Numbered from the stretch's first letter, positions 25,016 through 33,366 are shown. The stretch is DNA of 59,743 nucleotides from CAZDVQ01 sp964508975 (GCA_964508975.1 CAZDVQ010000022.1:1-59743); one strand, 5' to 3'. The notes: generated by a model not told the origin, from the letters alone. Translations and numbers: made by a program.

Positions 25016-26155
25016 TTATTCCTTTATTAACTCTATTTCTACTCTTCTATTGCGGCCGCTACCCTTTTCATGGATAGGGTTTGCACTACCTTTACTATCC
25101 TTGATAATGCGGTTAGCGGGTACGCCGCGTTGGCGTAAGTATTTGTACACAGCATTGGTCCGTTTTTCGGATAAAGCTTGCATTTTAGCAGGCTCTCCTT
25201 TTATATCTGCATAGCCCGTAATCCTAACCTTGAGTGATTTATCGCTCATTAAACGCTCAACTACCCAATCCAAGTTATTTTGATTGATTTCAACGCAGGT
25301 CGATTTCGCATCATTTTCCAAGAAGTACACCTGCACCTTGGGGTAAACTGCTTTAGCTTCAGCTTTAGGCTCGTTGGCGGTGTTGGGTGCTTTATTCACG
25401 TTGCCACTTTCAACCGCTATCACCGATTTGTTTTTTGCACCCATCTTGGTTTCGAACTCATTTACCTTGCGGGCCATATCGGCAGGTGTGCCTAGTTCTT
25501 CACTGTTGGGTGGTTTCACCGTTACAGCAAAACAGTTGAAGTGGAGTTCGCTTCTTTCGTTGCCGCGGCCTTCAATCAGATCCACTTTGCTGGTGCCAGG
25601 TTTCAAGCGTTCAAAATGTACTTCACAAGTGTAAACCGCATTGTCTTCTTGGGTCATTTCAAACTCTGGCGAGGTGCGCAAGTTTTTGACTACTACCACG
25701 CCGTTCACGGCAATGTTGTTGATTTCAATCAACTCGTAAGCCAATTTATCGCCGGGTTTAGTAGCAGATATATTCTTGAGGTACCAAGGCGAAGCTCCTT
25801 TCGGGCCGTAATAGGTTACTAAGCCGCCGCCCGCAGTAACCACAAACCTGAAGTGGAAAATCGTCCGATTTTGGGTGTACACAATTTTATCCAAGATATA
25901 ATTGTCCATCCACTGGGTGTATTGAGGACGATAGTCAACATATAAAACCGAATCGCCCAAGGTGTTGGCCGTGCTGGTAAAAGGCGTGCTCGCCAAGCTA
26001 AGCAGTACGGCAATCCCCAGCGTGAGGGATGCAAAGGGCCGCGCGGAGCGCGGGTGCGTAGCACGGAGCAAGGCGAACCCCGTAGCAGCCCGACCCGAGG
26101 CGAATGCCGAGGGGCACGCCCAAATCAAAAATCGGTATAATAAACTGTTTTCCAT
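25016..26155 (-). CDS. OmpA-family protein with unknown N-terminal beta domain; signal region interrupted by a dispersed repeat
   Basis: 379 residues from the ATG at 26155. The C-terminal third is an OmpA-like domain (VYFLENDAKSTCVEI, LKVRITGYADIKG, ALSEKRTNAVYKYLRQRG, GRNRRVEIEL). Residues ~70-230 form a beta-rich domain of unknown fold. Residues ~12-46 are encoded by a copy of the GC-rich dispersed repeat (26020-26124, exactly 105 bp). Removing it in silico restores a compact signal peptide, MENSLLYRFLM followed by GIAVLLSLASTPF. The gene may still be exported with a long n-region, or may start at a TTG inside the repeat. It lies 9 bp after the upstream lipoprotein gene. Confidence 0.82.
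   Translation of the reverse strand: MENSLLYRFLIWACPSAFASGRAATGFALLRATHPRSARPFASLTLGIAVLLSLASTPFTSTANTLGDSVLYVDYRPQYTQWMDNYILDKIVYTQNRTIFHFRFVVTAGGGLVTYYGPKGASPWYLKNISATKPGDKLAYELIEINNIAVNGVVVVKNLRTSPEFEMTQEDNAVYTCEVHFERLKPGTSKVDLIEGRGNERSELHFNCFAVTVKPPNSEELGTPADMARKVNEFETKMGAKNKSVIAVESGNVNKAPNTANEPKAEAKAVYPKVQVYFLENDAKSTCVEINQNNLDWVVERLMSDKSLKVRITGYADIKGEPAKMQALSEKRTNAVYKYLRQRGVPANRIIKDSKGSANPIHEKGSGRNRRVEIELIKE
26020..26124 (-). repeat. GC-rich multi-hairpin dispersed repeat, copy 7, inside a coding region
   Basis: On the minus strand it starts TTTGGGCGTGCCCC and ends TTTGCATCCCTCACGC, the fullest form of the family ends. Its hairpins are GTGC-TAC-GCAC and CCGCGC-TCC-GCGCGG. It is 105 bp (35 codons) and keeps the OmpA frame open. 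Confidence 0.9.
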
Positions 26156-26164
26156 ACAGTTGAA

Positions 26165-26677
26165 TTAGTTTTCGTAACAAGTAAAATATGCTTCAGCACG
26201 TATGAGTACGCTCGCTGCTGTTGTACCCCTGAGGCGGTAACGCAACCAGATTTCGGCATCGGTACGCTTTAAATAGTCGGCAAAATACGGAAATTCACCC
26301 GGTTGTGATGCTGGAATGAAGTCAAGAACCACGCCATTGTTGGCCGGCACTACCGCACGGTACGCAAACTCGGTGAGTGGGAATGTGCTGGTTTTGATCA
26401 GTAGCGACACGTCGTCGAGGAAACTCAAAGGCGTGCCATCTTGCGAGGTTAAGCGCACCAAGCCTGGCTCTGCCTCGATGAAAGGGGCCGTAACGGGTAT
26501 AAAATCACCTACCTTTTGATAATACGTTTGGAATGGGTTCAAGGCTGTTTGTAACTCGAAGTTGGCTACAAAACCAGCATCAAAACCCGTGCGGTCATTG
26601 TCTTTACAGCTACCAGCCATGAACGAAATAGCAAGTAAAATGGCCGAGTACAAGCTTATTTTAATTTTTTTTGACAT
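26165..26677 (-). CDS. Lipoprotein of unknown function
   Basis: 170 residues with a lipoprotein signal ending at Cys24 (SFMAGSC) followed by KDNDR. The mature part is beta-rich with no recognised motif. It is the first gene of a minus-strand operon with two OmpA-family genes, so a role in the cell envelope is likely. A TACCTTTG -7 element lies at 26742-26735. Confidence 0.75.
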   Translation of the reverse strand: MSKKIKISLYSAILLAISFMAGSCKDNDRTGFDAGFVANFELQTALNPFQTYYQKVGDFIPVTAPFIEAEPGLVRLTSQDGTPLSFLDDVSLLIKTSTFPLTEFAYRAVVPANNGVVLDFIPASQPGEFPYFADYLKRTDAEIWLRYRLRGTTAASVLIRAEAYFTCYEN

Positions 26678-26734
26678 TTTTTTGGCGTATTACATAACTA
26701 AATTCATACATTGGGGCTCTTTTGAGCGACACCA

Positions 26735-26742
26735 CAAAGGTA
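26735..26742 (-). promoter_or_regulatory. -7 element of the lipoprotein/OmpA operon
   Basis: TACCTTTG on the minus strand, 58 bp before the start codon. It directly abuts the small MITE-like copy at 26743-26794, which therefore occupies the spacer and -33 position. Confidence 0.55.
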
Positions 26743-26794
26743 AGCGTATGTTTGGAATTAAACTTACCACGAAATCCAACTCCAAACATACGCT
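26743..26794. mobile_element. MITE-like element, minimal copy
   Basis: 52 bp with perfect 14-bp terminal inverted repeats AGCGTATGTTTGGA and TCCAAACATACGCT and a 24-bp centre. It looks like an internal-deletion form of the 160-bp elements. Confidence 0.8.
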
Positions 26795-26829
26795 GATAAA
26801 TTACTAAACGGCAAGAACTGTCAAAAATT

Positions 26830-28779
26830 ATGGGCGAAGAACGGGTAAAACTCATGAACAAGCAAGATGCAGGGCAAATGCAAGCCTTTATGCATAGTTT
26901 GCTGAACGATGTACGGGCATTGGAATACATGCTGGACAACGACTGGTTCGAGTCGGGTATCAAACGCATCGGGGCCGAGCAAGAGATGTGCCTCGTGGAT
27001 AAATACGGCAAACCCCGCCTGAAATGCATGGAAATCATGCAAGATTTTAGCCCCGAATGGCTAACCACCGAGCTGGCCCAATTCAACCTGGAATGTAACC
27101 TTACGCCCCGCGACTTCACGGGTTCATCCTTCTCGGCTATGGAAGCCGAAATTCGCAGCTACTTGGCCGAGTTGAGCCAAGCCGCCGCCAAACACGATAC
27201 CCAGATTTTACTCACGGGCATTTTGCCCTCGCTGCGCAAGTCGCACCTGAGCATGGATAACCTCACGCCCAAGCCCCGCTACCGGGCGCTCATGCAGGCC
27301 TTGCGCGACCTACGCGGCAGCGATTACGACCTGCGCCTAGAAGGTATCGACGAGCTGAACCTGACCCATGATTCGCCGTTGCTCGAAGCCTGTAACACTA
27401 GTTTCCAGGTACACATGCAGGTAAGCCCGTCAAACTTCGTGCAGATGTACAACATTGCCTTGGCTATAGCCGGACCAACACTGGCCATGGCGGCCAACTC
27501 GCCCTTGCTGTTTGGTAAACGCCTCTGGCACGAGACCCGAATCGTGTTGTTCCAGCAATCGGTAGATAATCGCCGCAGTACCGATAACCTCCGCGACCGT
27601 CAGCCTAGGGTAACCTTTGGTAATGATTGGCTACACAAGTCAATCCTCGAAATTTACCGAGAGGATATCCTCCGGTTTAGGACCCTCCTCAGCGCTGAGG
27701 AAGAAGAAGATGCCTTCGCGCAAATTAAAATGGGTAAAGCGCCTAAACTCCGTGCCTTGCAAGTGCACAACGGTACGGTTTACCGCTGGAACCGCCCTTG
27801 TTACGGCATCAGTCCCTCTGGCAAGCCACACCTGCGCATTGAGAACCGCATTTTGCCCGCAGGCCCAACGGTACTCGACGAGATGGCCAACACGGCGTTC
27901 TGGCTAGGCTTGATGGAAGGTATGGCCGACCATTACGGCGATATCACCAAGCACATGAGCTTTGATGACGCTCGCGACAACTTCGTGAAAGGCGCTCGTA
28001 CCGGCAATGACTCGAAGTTTACCTGGGTAGACGATAAGAAAATTTCGGCCCGCGATTTAATGCTCGAAGAGTTGATACCATTGTCGCGCAAAGGCTTGGA
28101 AATGAACCAAGTAAACCCTGAAGATATTAGTCGCTACCTCGATGTCATCGAGGGGCGCACCAAAGAGCACGCCACTGGTGCCCGCTGGATGTTGCGCTCG
28201 TACTCCCGTTTCTTGAAAGAAACCTCGCGCGATGAAGCCATCACGGCCATCACCACCAGCTTGATGCGCAACCAGGAAAAAGGCGACCCCGTGCACACCT
28301 GGCCGCTGGGTTCGCTCGACGACCTGCTGGAGTACGAACCATCGCGCCTCGTGGTGGAGGAATTCATGACCACCGATGTGTTCTCGGTACACAAGGAGGA
28401 TATTTTGGAGCTGGTTGCCGACATGATGGACTGGCGGAAAATCCGCTACACCGTGGTGGAGGACGCCAATGGCCATTTTATCGGCCTCATTACCTCGCGC
28501 TTGCTGCTGCGCCATTTCACGCAGCGCGCCAGCTTATCGGAAACCAAGGCCAAACTCGTAGAGGACTTGATGATTACCGACGTGGTGAGCGTAGGCCCTG
28601 AAACCTCTATCTTGGAGGCCATAAACCTCATGAACAAACACGATATTGGTTGTGTGCCCGTGGTAAAAGATAAAGAAGTGGTGGGCATCGTGACCGAGAA
28701 TAATTTCCTGGAAATGACCAAGCGTTTATTAGAGCGTCAACATCAGCAAAACAAAGTAAAATCAAAGAAAAATGCTTAA
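26830..28779 (+). CDS. Glutamate-cysteine-ligase-like (GCS2 family) enzyme fused to a CBS-domain pair
   Basis: 649 residues. The first ~450 belong to the GCS2/carboxylate-amine-ligase superfamily: IGAEQEMCLVD near 47, ELAQFNLECNLTPRDF, SFQVHMQVSP, RLWHETRIVLF and PHLRIENRILPAGPT. The last ~140 residues are two CBS motifs (VVEEFMTTDVFSVHKEDI and VEDLMITDVVSVGPETSILEAI), which usually bind adenine nucleotides and regulate the attached enzyme. The ligase substrate cannot be told from sequence; glutathione synthesis is only one option. The stop overlaps the start of the next gene by 8 bp, suggesting coupled translation. Confidence 0.88.
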   Translation: MGEERVKLMNKQDAGQMQAFMHSLLNDVRALEYMLDNDWFESGIKRIGAEQEMCLVDKYGKPRLKCMEIMQDFSPEWLTTELAQFNLECNLTPRDFTGSSFSAMEAEIRSYLAELSQAAAKHDTQILLTGILPSLRKSHLSMDNLTPKPRYRALMQALRDLRGSDYDLRLEGIDELNLTHDSPLLEACNTSFQVHMQVSPSNFVQMYNIALAIAGPTLAMAANSPLLFGKRLWHETRIVLFQQSVDNRRSTDNLRDRQPRVTFGNDWLHKSILEIYREDILRFRTLLSAEEEEDAFAQIKMGKAPKLRALQVHNGTVYRWNRPCYGISPSGKPHLRIENRILPAGPTVLDEMANTAFWLGLMEGMADHYGDITKHMSFDDARDNFVKGARTGNDSKFTWVDDKKISARDLMLEELIPLSRKGLEMNQVNPEDISRYLDVIEGRTKEHATGARWMLRSYSRFLKETSRDEAITAITTSLMRNQEKGDPVHTWPLGSLDDLLEYEPSRLVVEEFMTTDVFSVHKEDILELVADMMDWRKIRYTVVEDANGHFIGLITSRLLLRHFTQRASLSETKAKLVEDLMITDVVSVGPETSILEAINLMNKHDIGCVPVVKDKEVVGIVTENNFLEMTKRLLERQHQQNKVKSKKNA

Positions 28780-29203
28780 CCGTAATATTGTCATCACCCT
28801 GTTTTTTGTATGTTTTGGCATCACGGCCGAGATATTTTTCGTGGCATTTAGCAATTTAATCAACAACGAGCCGTTTTGCGGCGAGCCCTTGTGGTCGCTC
28901 ACGGGTAAAACCTACGTTTGGATGGCGCCCATCTACGCGCTCATTCCATTTTTAGCAGGTACTGCTTATCGTTTTTTTAAGGCTAAACCACTAATTATCA
29001 GGATATTGATTTACACCTTGATGATATTTATCGTCGAGTTCATCGCAGGTTTTCTGTTGGAGCAAATCACGGGCAAATGCCCTTGGGAATATACCACTGG
29101 CTGGCACGTGATGGGTTATATCCGCCTGGATTACGCCCCCGCCTGGATGTTTTTCACCTACGTTGTGGAAAGTTTGTACTTATATCTGGATGATAGACTT
29201 TAA
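28772..29203 (+). CDS. Small multi-pass membrane protein, CmpB/'putative ABC-transporter type IV' family
   Basis: 143 residues with about four membrane segments (VITLFFVCFGITAEIFFVAF, MAPIYALIPFLAGTAY, IRILIYTLMIFIVEFIAGFLL, AWMFFTYVVESLYLYL). The block GKCPWEYTTGWHVMGYIRLD is the family signature (PF06541-like). Function is unknown. It overlaps the GCS2-CBS gene by 8 bp, so the two are probably made together. Confidence 0.75.
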   Translation: MLNRNIVITLFFVCFGITAEIFFVAFSNLINNEPFCGEPLWSLTGKTYVWMAPIYALIPFLAGTAYRFFKAKPLIIRILIYTLMIFIVEFIAGFLLEQITGKCPWEYTTGWHVMGYIRLDYAPAWMFFTYVVESLYLYLDDRL

Positions 29204-29208
29204 TTTAG

Positions 29209-29240
29209 GGAGGAGTTAGGAGTTAGGAGTGAGGAGTTTG
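29209..29240. repeat. Heptamer repeat (TTAGGAG)n
   Basis: About four units of a 7-mer (TTAGGAG with variants) follow the membrane-protein gene. It is the reverse complement class of the CTCCTAA array at 2174. Confidence 0.7.
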
Positions 29241-29287
29241 GGGCAGCAAATAATCGGCACATGGGCAAATCAATAATTAGCACATTA

Positions 29288-29411
29288 TTTTGGGCGCTGC
29301 GCCCGCGCATACGCGGTCGCCGCTACGTTGCGCGGCTCGCTGTTCGCTCGGCCCCTTCGGGTCTGGCGGCTAGCGCCGCCACCGCTCCACATCGCTAGCG
29401 CTTGGGCGGCA
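29288..29411 (+). repeat. GC-rich multi-hairpin dispersed repeat, copy 8
   Basis: TTTTGGGCGCTGCGCCCGCG to CTCCACATCGCTAGCGC. Hairpins include CCGCG-CATA-CGCGG and GGCGGC-TAGC-GCCGCC. It resembles copy 4 at its distal end. Confidence 0.87.
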
Positions 29412-29446
29412 AATTTTAAACTTCAGGCATCGTGCTTAAAAAGTTT

Positions 29447-29533
29447 ATCGCTCATCGTTCATCGCTCATCGTTCATCATTCATAGTTCATATCTAATAAT
29501 TCATCGCTCATCGTTCATCATTCATAGTTAAAA
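29447..29533. repeat. Heptamer tandem repeat (ATCGTTC)n upstream of ffh
   Basis: About twelve units such as ATCGCTC, ATCGTTC, ATCATTC and ATAGTTC in strict 7-bp register, ending ~90 bp before ffh. Confidence 0.9.
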
Positions 29534-29623
29534 AAACTATCTTCGCGTGTTGAAAAGTAAAATCATCACTCATCATTTATAGCAACAGCCGAACATCGTT
29601 CAGCTTTCTAAACCATAAACTCC

Positions 29624-30967
29624 ATGTTCGAGAATTTACAGGACAAACTAGAAGGTGCATTTTTAAGCCTTAAAGGCGACCGTAAGATTACAGAATTAAA
29701 CGTGGCAGAGTCCATCAAAGAGATTCGCCGCGCCTTGGTAGACGCCGACGTGAACTACAAAATCGCGAAAGAGTTTACCGACAAAATAAAAGAAGAAGCC
29801 CTGGGTACCCGCAACGTGCTTAAAGCCGTTAAGCCAGGTGAGTTGATGGTCAAAATTGTTCAAGACGAACTGACCGAACTCATGGGTGGCCAAGCCGTGG
29901 GCATCAACGTGAAAGGCACGCCTGGTATCGTTCTGATTGCAGGTTTGCAAGGTTCGGGTAAAACTACCTTCACCGGTAAATTAGCCTTTTACCTCAAGGA
30001 TAAACGCAAGATGAAACCGCTCCTTGTGGCCTGTGACGTTTACCGTCCAGCCGCTATGGACCAATTGACCGTATTGGCCGAATCTGTAGGAGCTGCGATC
30101 TATAAAGAGCCCGAGAATAAAAATCCAGTTCAAATTGCCCTCAACGCCTTGGAATACGCCAAGCAACACAAACACGATGTAGTTATCGTGGATACTGCTG
30201 GCCGCTTGGCCGTTGACGAGGAGATGATGAAAGAAATTGAACAAGTTAAAGCGGCGATCAACCCGACTGAAACCTTGTTCGTGGTCGACTCGATGACAGG
30301 CCAGGATGCCGTGAACACAGCTAAAGCCTTCAACGACCGCATCAACTACGATGGCGTTGTACTCACCAAGTTAGATGGTGATACCCGTGGTGGTGCGGCC
30401 TTGACCATCAAGTATACCGTAGGTAAACCCATCAAGTTCGTGAGTATGGGCGAAAAGCTCGATACCCTTGATGTGTTTTACCCAGAACGGATGTCACAAC
30501 GTATCTTAGGCATGGGTGACATCGTTTCGCTCGTTGAAAAAGCCCAAGAACAATATGACGCAGAGGAAGCCAAAAAGCTCGAGAAGAAAATCAAACGCAA
30601 CGAGTTTGACTTTAATGACTTCCTCACGCAGTTAGGTCAGCTCAAAAAAATGGGCAACATCAAGAACTTGATGTCGATGATCCCAGGTATGGGTAAAATC
30701 GCCAAGCAACTCGATGAAATCGACGATAAGCAGATGTTTAAAGTGGAAGCCATCATCTTGTCGATGACCCCCAACGAGCGGAACAACCCAGGCTTGATGA
30801 ACGGTAGCCGTAAAAAACGCATCGCTAATGGTAGTGGCCACACTATTGAAGAAGTGAACCACTTCCTCCGCGAGTTTGAAAAAATGCGTCAGATGATGCA
30901 CCAAATGTCGAAAATGGGTCCTGGCGGCGGTATGCCCGGCATGCCTAAAATGCCATTTGGCCGTTAG
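29624..30967 (+). CDS. ffh: Signal recognition particle protein Ffh
   Basis: 447 residues. Ffh binds signal peptides and the 4.5S RNA and delivers ribosomes to FtsY. N domain 1-90; G domain with GLQGSGKTT (P-loop, near 108), DTAGRLAVDEEMM, TKLDGDTRGGA; M domain from about 300 with MIPGMGKIAKQLDE and RKKRIANGSGHTIEEVN, and a methionine/glycine-rich tail. The MITE-like element at 30967 touches its stop codon. Confidence 0.98.
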   Translation: MFENLQDKLEGAFLSLKGDRKITELNVAESIKEIRRALVDADVNYKIAKEFTDKIKEEALGTRNVLKAVKPGELMVKIVQDELTELMGGQAVGINVKGTPGIVLIAGLQGSGKTTFTGKLAFYLKDKRKMKPLLVACDVYRPAAMDQLTVLAESVGAAIYKEPENKNPVQIALNALEYAKQHKHDVVIVDTAGRLAVDEEMMKEIEQVKAAINPTETLFVVDSMTGQDAVNTAKAFNDRINYDGVVLTKLDGDTRGGAALTIKYTVGKPIKFVSMGEKLDTLDVFYPERMSQRILGMGDIVSLVEKAQEQYDAEEAKKLEKKIKRNEFDFNDFLTQLGQLKKMGNIKNLMSMIPGMGKIAKQLDEIDDKQMFKVEAIILSMTPNERNNPGLMNGSRKKRIANGSGHTIEEVNHFLREFEKMRQMMHQMSKMGPGGGMPGMPKMPFGR

Positions 30968-31040
30968 AGTATGTTTGGACTTTAGCTTCCGGCGAAAAAC
31001 AGCTTGTTTTTCCCTCGTAACCCAAAATCTAAACATACGC
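30967..31040. mobile_element. MITE-like element, shortened copy
   Basis: 74 bp, ends GAGTATGTTTGGA and TCTAAACATACGC, with one mismatch in the right end. The inside matches the right part of the long copies (TTAGCTTCCGGCGAAAAACA). It begins at the last base of the ffh stop codon. Confidence 0.75.
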
Positions 31041-31075
31041 TTAGATTTCCTCCCCCTAAGTAAAAGAGATATCGT

Positions 31076-31816
31076 ATGAAACATATGCTGAAATTTGCAA
31101 GCTTTAGCTTGTTTGTGGCCCTTTTGGTAACAGCCTGCGGCGGTAGCAAGAAGAACACGAAAAGCCCTTACGAGGTACCAGAGAAAACTAGTGCTGCTGC
31201 CCTGAAAATCAAGGATAGGCTAGAACAGTTCTGTTACTTGTTGGAAGGTAGTTTCAGCTCGGAGGAGCAACACCAGAAAGACCCCCTGGGCTTTTACAAT
31301 ATCTCTATGCACATTTACCGCATCTGGAACACACGCGACGATGCTAAATGGTTTTATGTAGAACAGGCCTTGGCTTCACTGCCCAATGAGCCATACCGTC
31401 AAAGAGTGTACAAGGTTTACTTGAAAGACCGCGATACCGTGGTCAGCGAAGTATACTCGCTTGAAAAACCAAAGCAGTTTGTTGGCGCTTGGAAACAAGC
31501 CTTTAAACCTGCTGAAAAAAGCCTTTTCGACGAGCTTAGCCCAGATGATCTCAAGCAGAAAATGGGTTGTAGTGTATACATCATTCAAGAATTGCCAGGT
31601 GTATATGTAGGTAATACCCACCAAGGTGAATGCCCAACCGACCGCCCTGACAGCAAGTATATCATGTCGGACGTGTTTGTCAACATTGAGAAACTCGTAT
31701 CTTGGGATAGGGGCTACGACGAAAACCACCAGAAAACCTGGGGCGCTGAGTCGGGCTATACCTTTAACCGTATGCCCAAGGCGAAGGTAATTGAATTGCT
31801 TGGAACCCCTGAATAA
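31076..31816 (+). CDS. CpcT/CpeT-family lipoprotein
   Basis: 246 residues. Lipoprotein signal with Cys21 (LLVTAC-GGS). The mature part matches the CpeT/CpcT family: LEQFCYLLEGSFSSEEQHQ, FYVEQALASLPNEPYRQRVY, a GCSVYIIQE strand and GECPTDRPDSKYIMSDV. In cyanobacteria CpcT attaches phycobilin to phycobiliprotein. There is no sign of phototrophy here, so this is a homologue of unknown role, possibly a lipocalin-like binder at the membrane. Confidence 0.8.
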   Translation: MKHMLKFASFSLFVALLVTACGGSKKNTKSPYEVPEKTSAAALKIKDRLEQFCYLLEGSFSSEEQHQKDPLGFYNISMHIYRIWNTRDDAKWFYVEQALASLPNEPYRQRVYKVYLKDRDTVVSEVYSLEKPKQFVGAWKQAFKPAEKSLFDELSPDDLKQKMGCSVYIIQELPGVYVGNTHQGECPTDRPDSKYIMSDVFVNIEKLVSWDRGYDENHQKTWGAESGYTFNRMPKAKVIELLGTPE

Positions 31817-31823
31817 TCTGGCT

Positions 31824-32696
31824 ATGCGTTACTTGCTGTTAAGTTGTTTACTGCTTGGCTTGAATTGGGCTACAGCCCAAGGCGTGCCTAACCCGAGCGA
31901 AAGTGCCAAGGCAATCGTCGAGGATTTTTTCAAGGCGTTGAATACCAGCGATTCTGCCCTGATGAAACCCTTGCTAGCCGAGGGCCTCATCTTGGTATCG
32001 GTTGAAGAAGATGCCCAAGGCGTTGTAAAACGCAATATGGAGGATGCCAATTCGCTCCTCATCATGGTTGGCCAAAAACGCAATGCTAAAATTGAAGAAC
32101 GCCTAACCAGCATTGACCTAACCTTAGAGCGCGACCTCGCCATCGTTTGGGCGCCGTATGTACTGTTTGTCAACGACCATGTACACCATTGTGGTACAAA
32201 TGTTTTCCAACTTACGCGTGAAGGCAAGGCTTGGAAAATCTCTGGCATTACCGATTCCCGTAGGGTAGAGGGTTGCCCAGAAGTGGTAGGCCCTGAAGAC
32301 TTTAATATCCATGTAACCATCGACCGCTGGCATAGGGCAGCCGCAAAGGCTGATTCTGCTACCTTCTTTGGCTCCATGACGCCAGAGGCTATCTATCTCG
32401 GTACCGATGATTCAGAACGCTGGCAGCGCGATGAATTTGCCAACTGGGCCGCACCGTTTTTCCGGAAAGGCAAGGCTTGGGATTTTACACCGCACCACCG
32501 CAAACTATATTACAGTCCTGACGGCAAAACCGTTTGGTTTGAAGAAAAATTAGACACCTGGATGGGGCCTTGCCGTGGCTCGGGCGTTATGCTACAACAA
32601 GCTGATAAAAAATGGAAATTGGCCCATTACAACCTCTCTGTAACCATCCCCAACGATAAGATGGATGGCTTCCTCGACTTGATGAAGCAGGAATAG
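31824..32696 (+). CDS. Secreted protein with two NTF2-like (SnoaL-type) domains
   Basis: 290 residues from the ATG at 31824, which gives a signal peptide (MRYLLLSCLLLGLNWATAQG); an in-frame upstream ATG overlaps the CpeT-like gene. Two similar domains of about 125 residues follow. The first has AKAIVEDFFKALNTSDSALM and RDLAIVWAPYVLFVN. The second has IDRWHRAAAKADSATFFGSM and KTVWFEEKLDT. NTF2-like pockets can bind or isomerise small ligands. It starts 7 bp after the CpeT-like gene, so the two probably form an operon. No function is known. Confidence 0.75.
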   Translation: MRYLLLSCLLLGLNWATAQGVPNPSESAKAIVEDFFKALNTSDSALMKPLLAEGLILVSVEEDAQGVVKRNMEDANSLLIMVGQKRNAKIEERLTSIDLTLERDLAIVWAPYVLFVNDHVHHCGTNVFQLTREGKAWKISGITDSRRVEGCPEVVGPEDFNIHVTIDRWHRAAAKADSATFFGSMTPEAIYLGTDDSERWQRDEFANWAAPFFRKGKAWDFTPHHRKLYYSPDGKTVWFEEKLDTWMGPCRGSGVMLQQADKKWKLAHYNLSVTIPNDKMDGFLDLMKQE

Positions 32697-32808
32697 GCGT
32701 TTGTTTGCGTTTTGGAGTTTTTTGCCCTTGTTGGCTCCCCGTCAACAAGCATTAAAAACAGTGCAAGTACGAATATAGCAGTAAAATTGGTATTTAAAAT
32801 ATTATACA

Positions 32809-33324
32809 ATGGAAACAATTTTAACATTTGTACAAAGCCTTAATAAGGCAATTGGTTTGATAAATGAATCGACTGATTTGGTACAATTTGATAAAGTCAT
32901 TCTAAAAAAAACTATTCAACCTACTACTGATTTCAAGAACTTACCCATATCCGACTGGGAAAAATACTTTGAATTTCCAGAAGAAGTGCCATTTAGCACA
33001 ATTTCGGATTTTGGAAATATATCGGGCAAAAAAAATGGTTTCTTCTACTTTGGATATGCGGGTCAATGGGAAATGTATTATGCTCAAAGTTTGTCATCAG
33101 GAGAAGTCGCCCTAATGGATGAAGATGTTCTTATTCATTATTGTGCTTTAGATCTGTCGTCATTTTTTGACATAATTAATCATGCAATTGATTTAGAAGT
33201 ATTGGTTCATACTAATCTAGAAAAGTACAACCTTAAAGCATACAGAGATGAGGTTAGGAATGAATGCATTAATAAAGCAGGTGGTAAAAAGTATGAGGAG
33301 TTTATTAATTTGATTATACCTTGA
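32809..33324 (+). CDS. AT-rich orphan gene, hypothetical cytoplasmic protein
   Basis: 171 residues, no signal peptide or membrane segment. Its base composition is clearly more AT-rich than its neighbours. The sequence has an acidic, aromatic-rich style (PISDWEKYFEFPEEVPF, GFFYFGYAGQWEMYYAQ) that loosely recalls SUKH-type immunity proteins, but I see no defining motif. Isolated position and composition suggest recent transfer. Confidence 0.6.
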   Translation: METILTFVQSLNKAIGLINESTDLVQFDKVILKKTIQPTTDFKNLPISDWEKYFEFPEEVPFSTISDFGNISGKKNGFFYFGYAGQWEMYYAQSLSSGEVALMDEDVLIHYCALDLSSFFDIINHAIDLEVLVHTNLEKYNLKAYRDEVRNECINKAGGKKYEEFINLIIP

Positions 33325-33366
33325 TTTTAGCTACTTAATTCAACCTGCCAACTATAAACTAGTGTC

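Noticed and set aside
26661..27119. 152-codon minus-strand frame opposite the GCS2-CBS gene
   Set aside because: Shadow of a strong plus-strand gene that also runs across the small MITE copy.
31076..31816. CpeT-like protein as evidence for phototrophy
   Set aside because: No phycobiliprotein, chlorophyll or rhodopsin gene is present; the family is also found in non-phototrophs.
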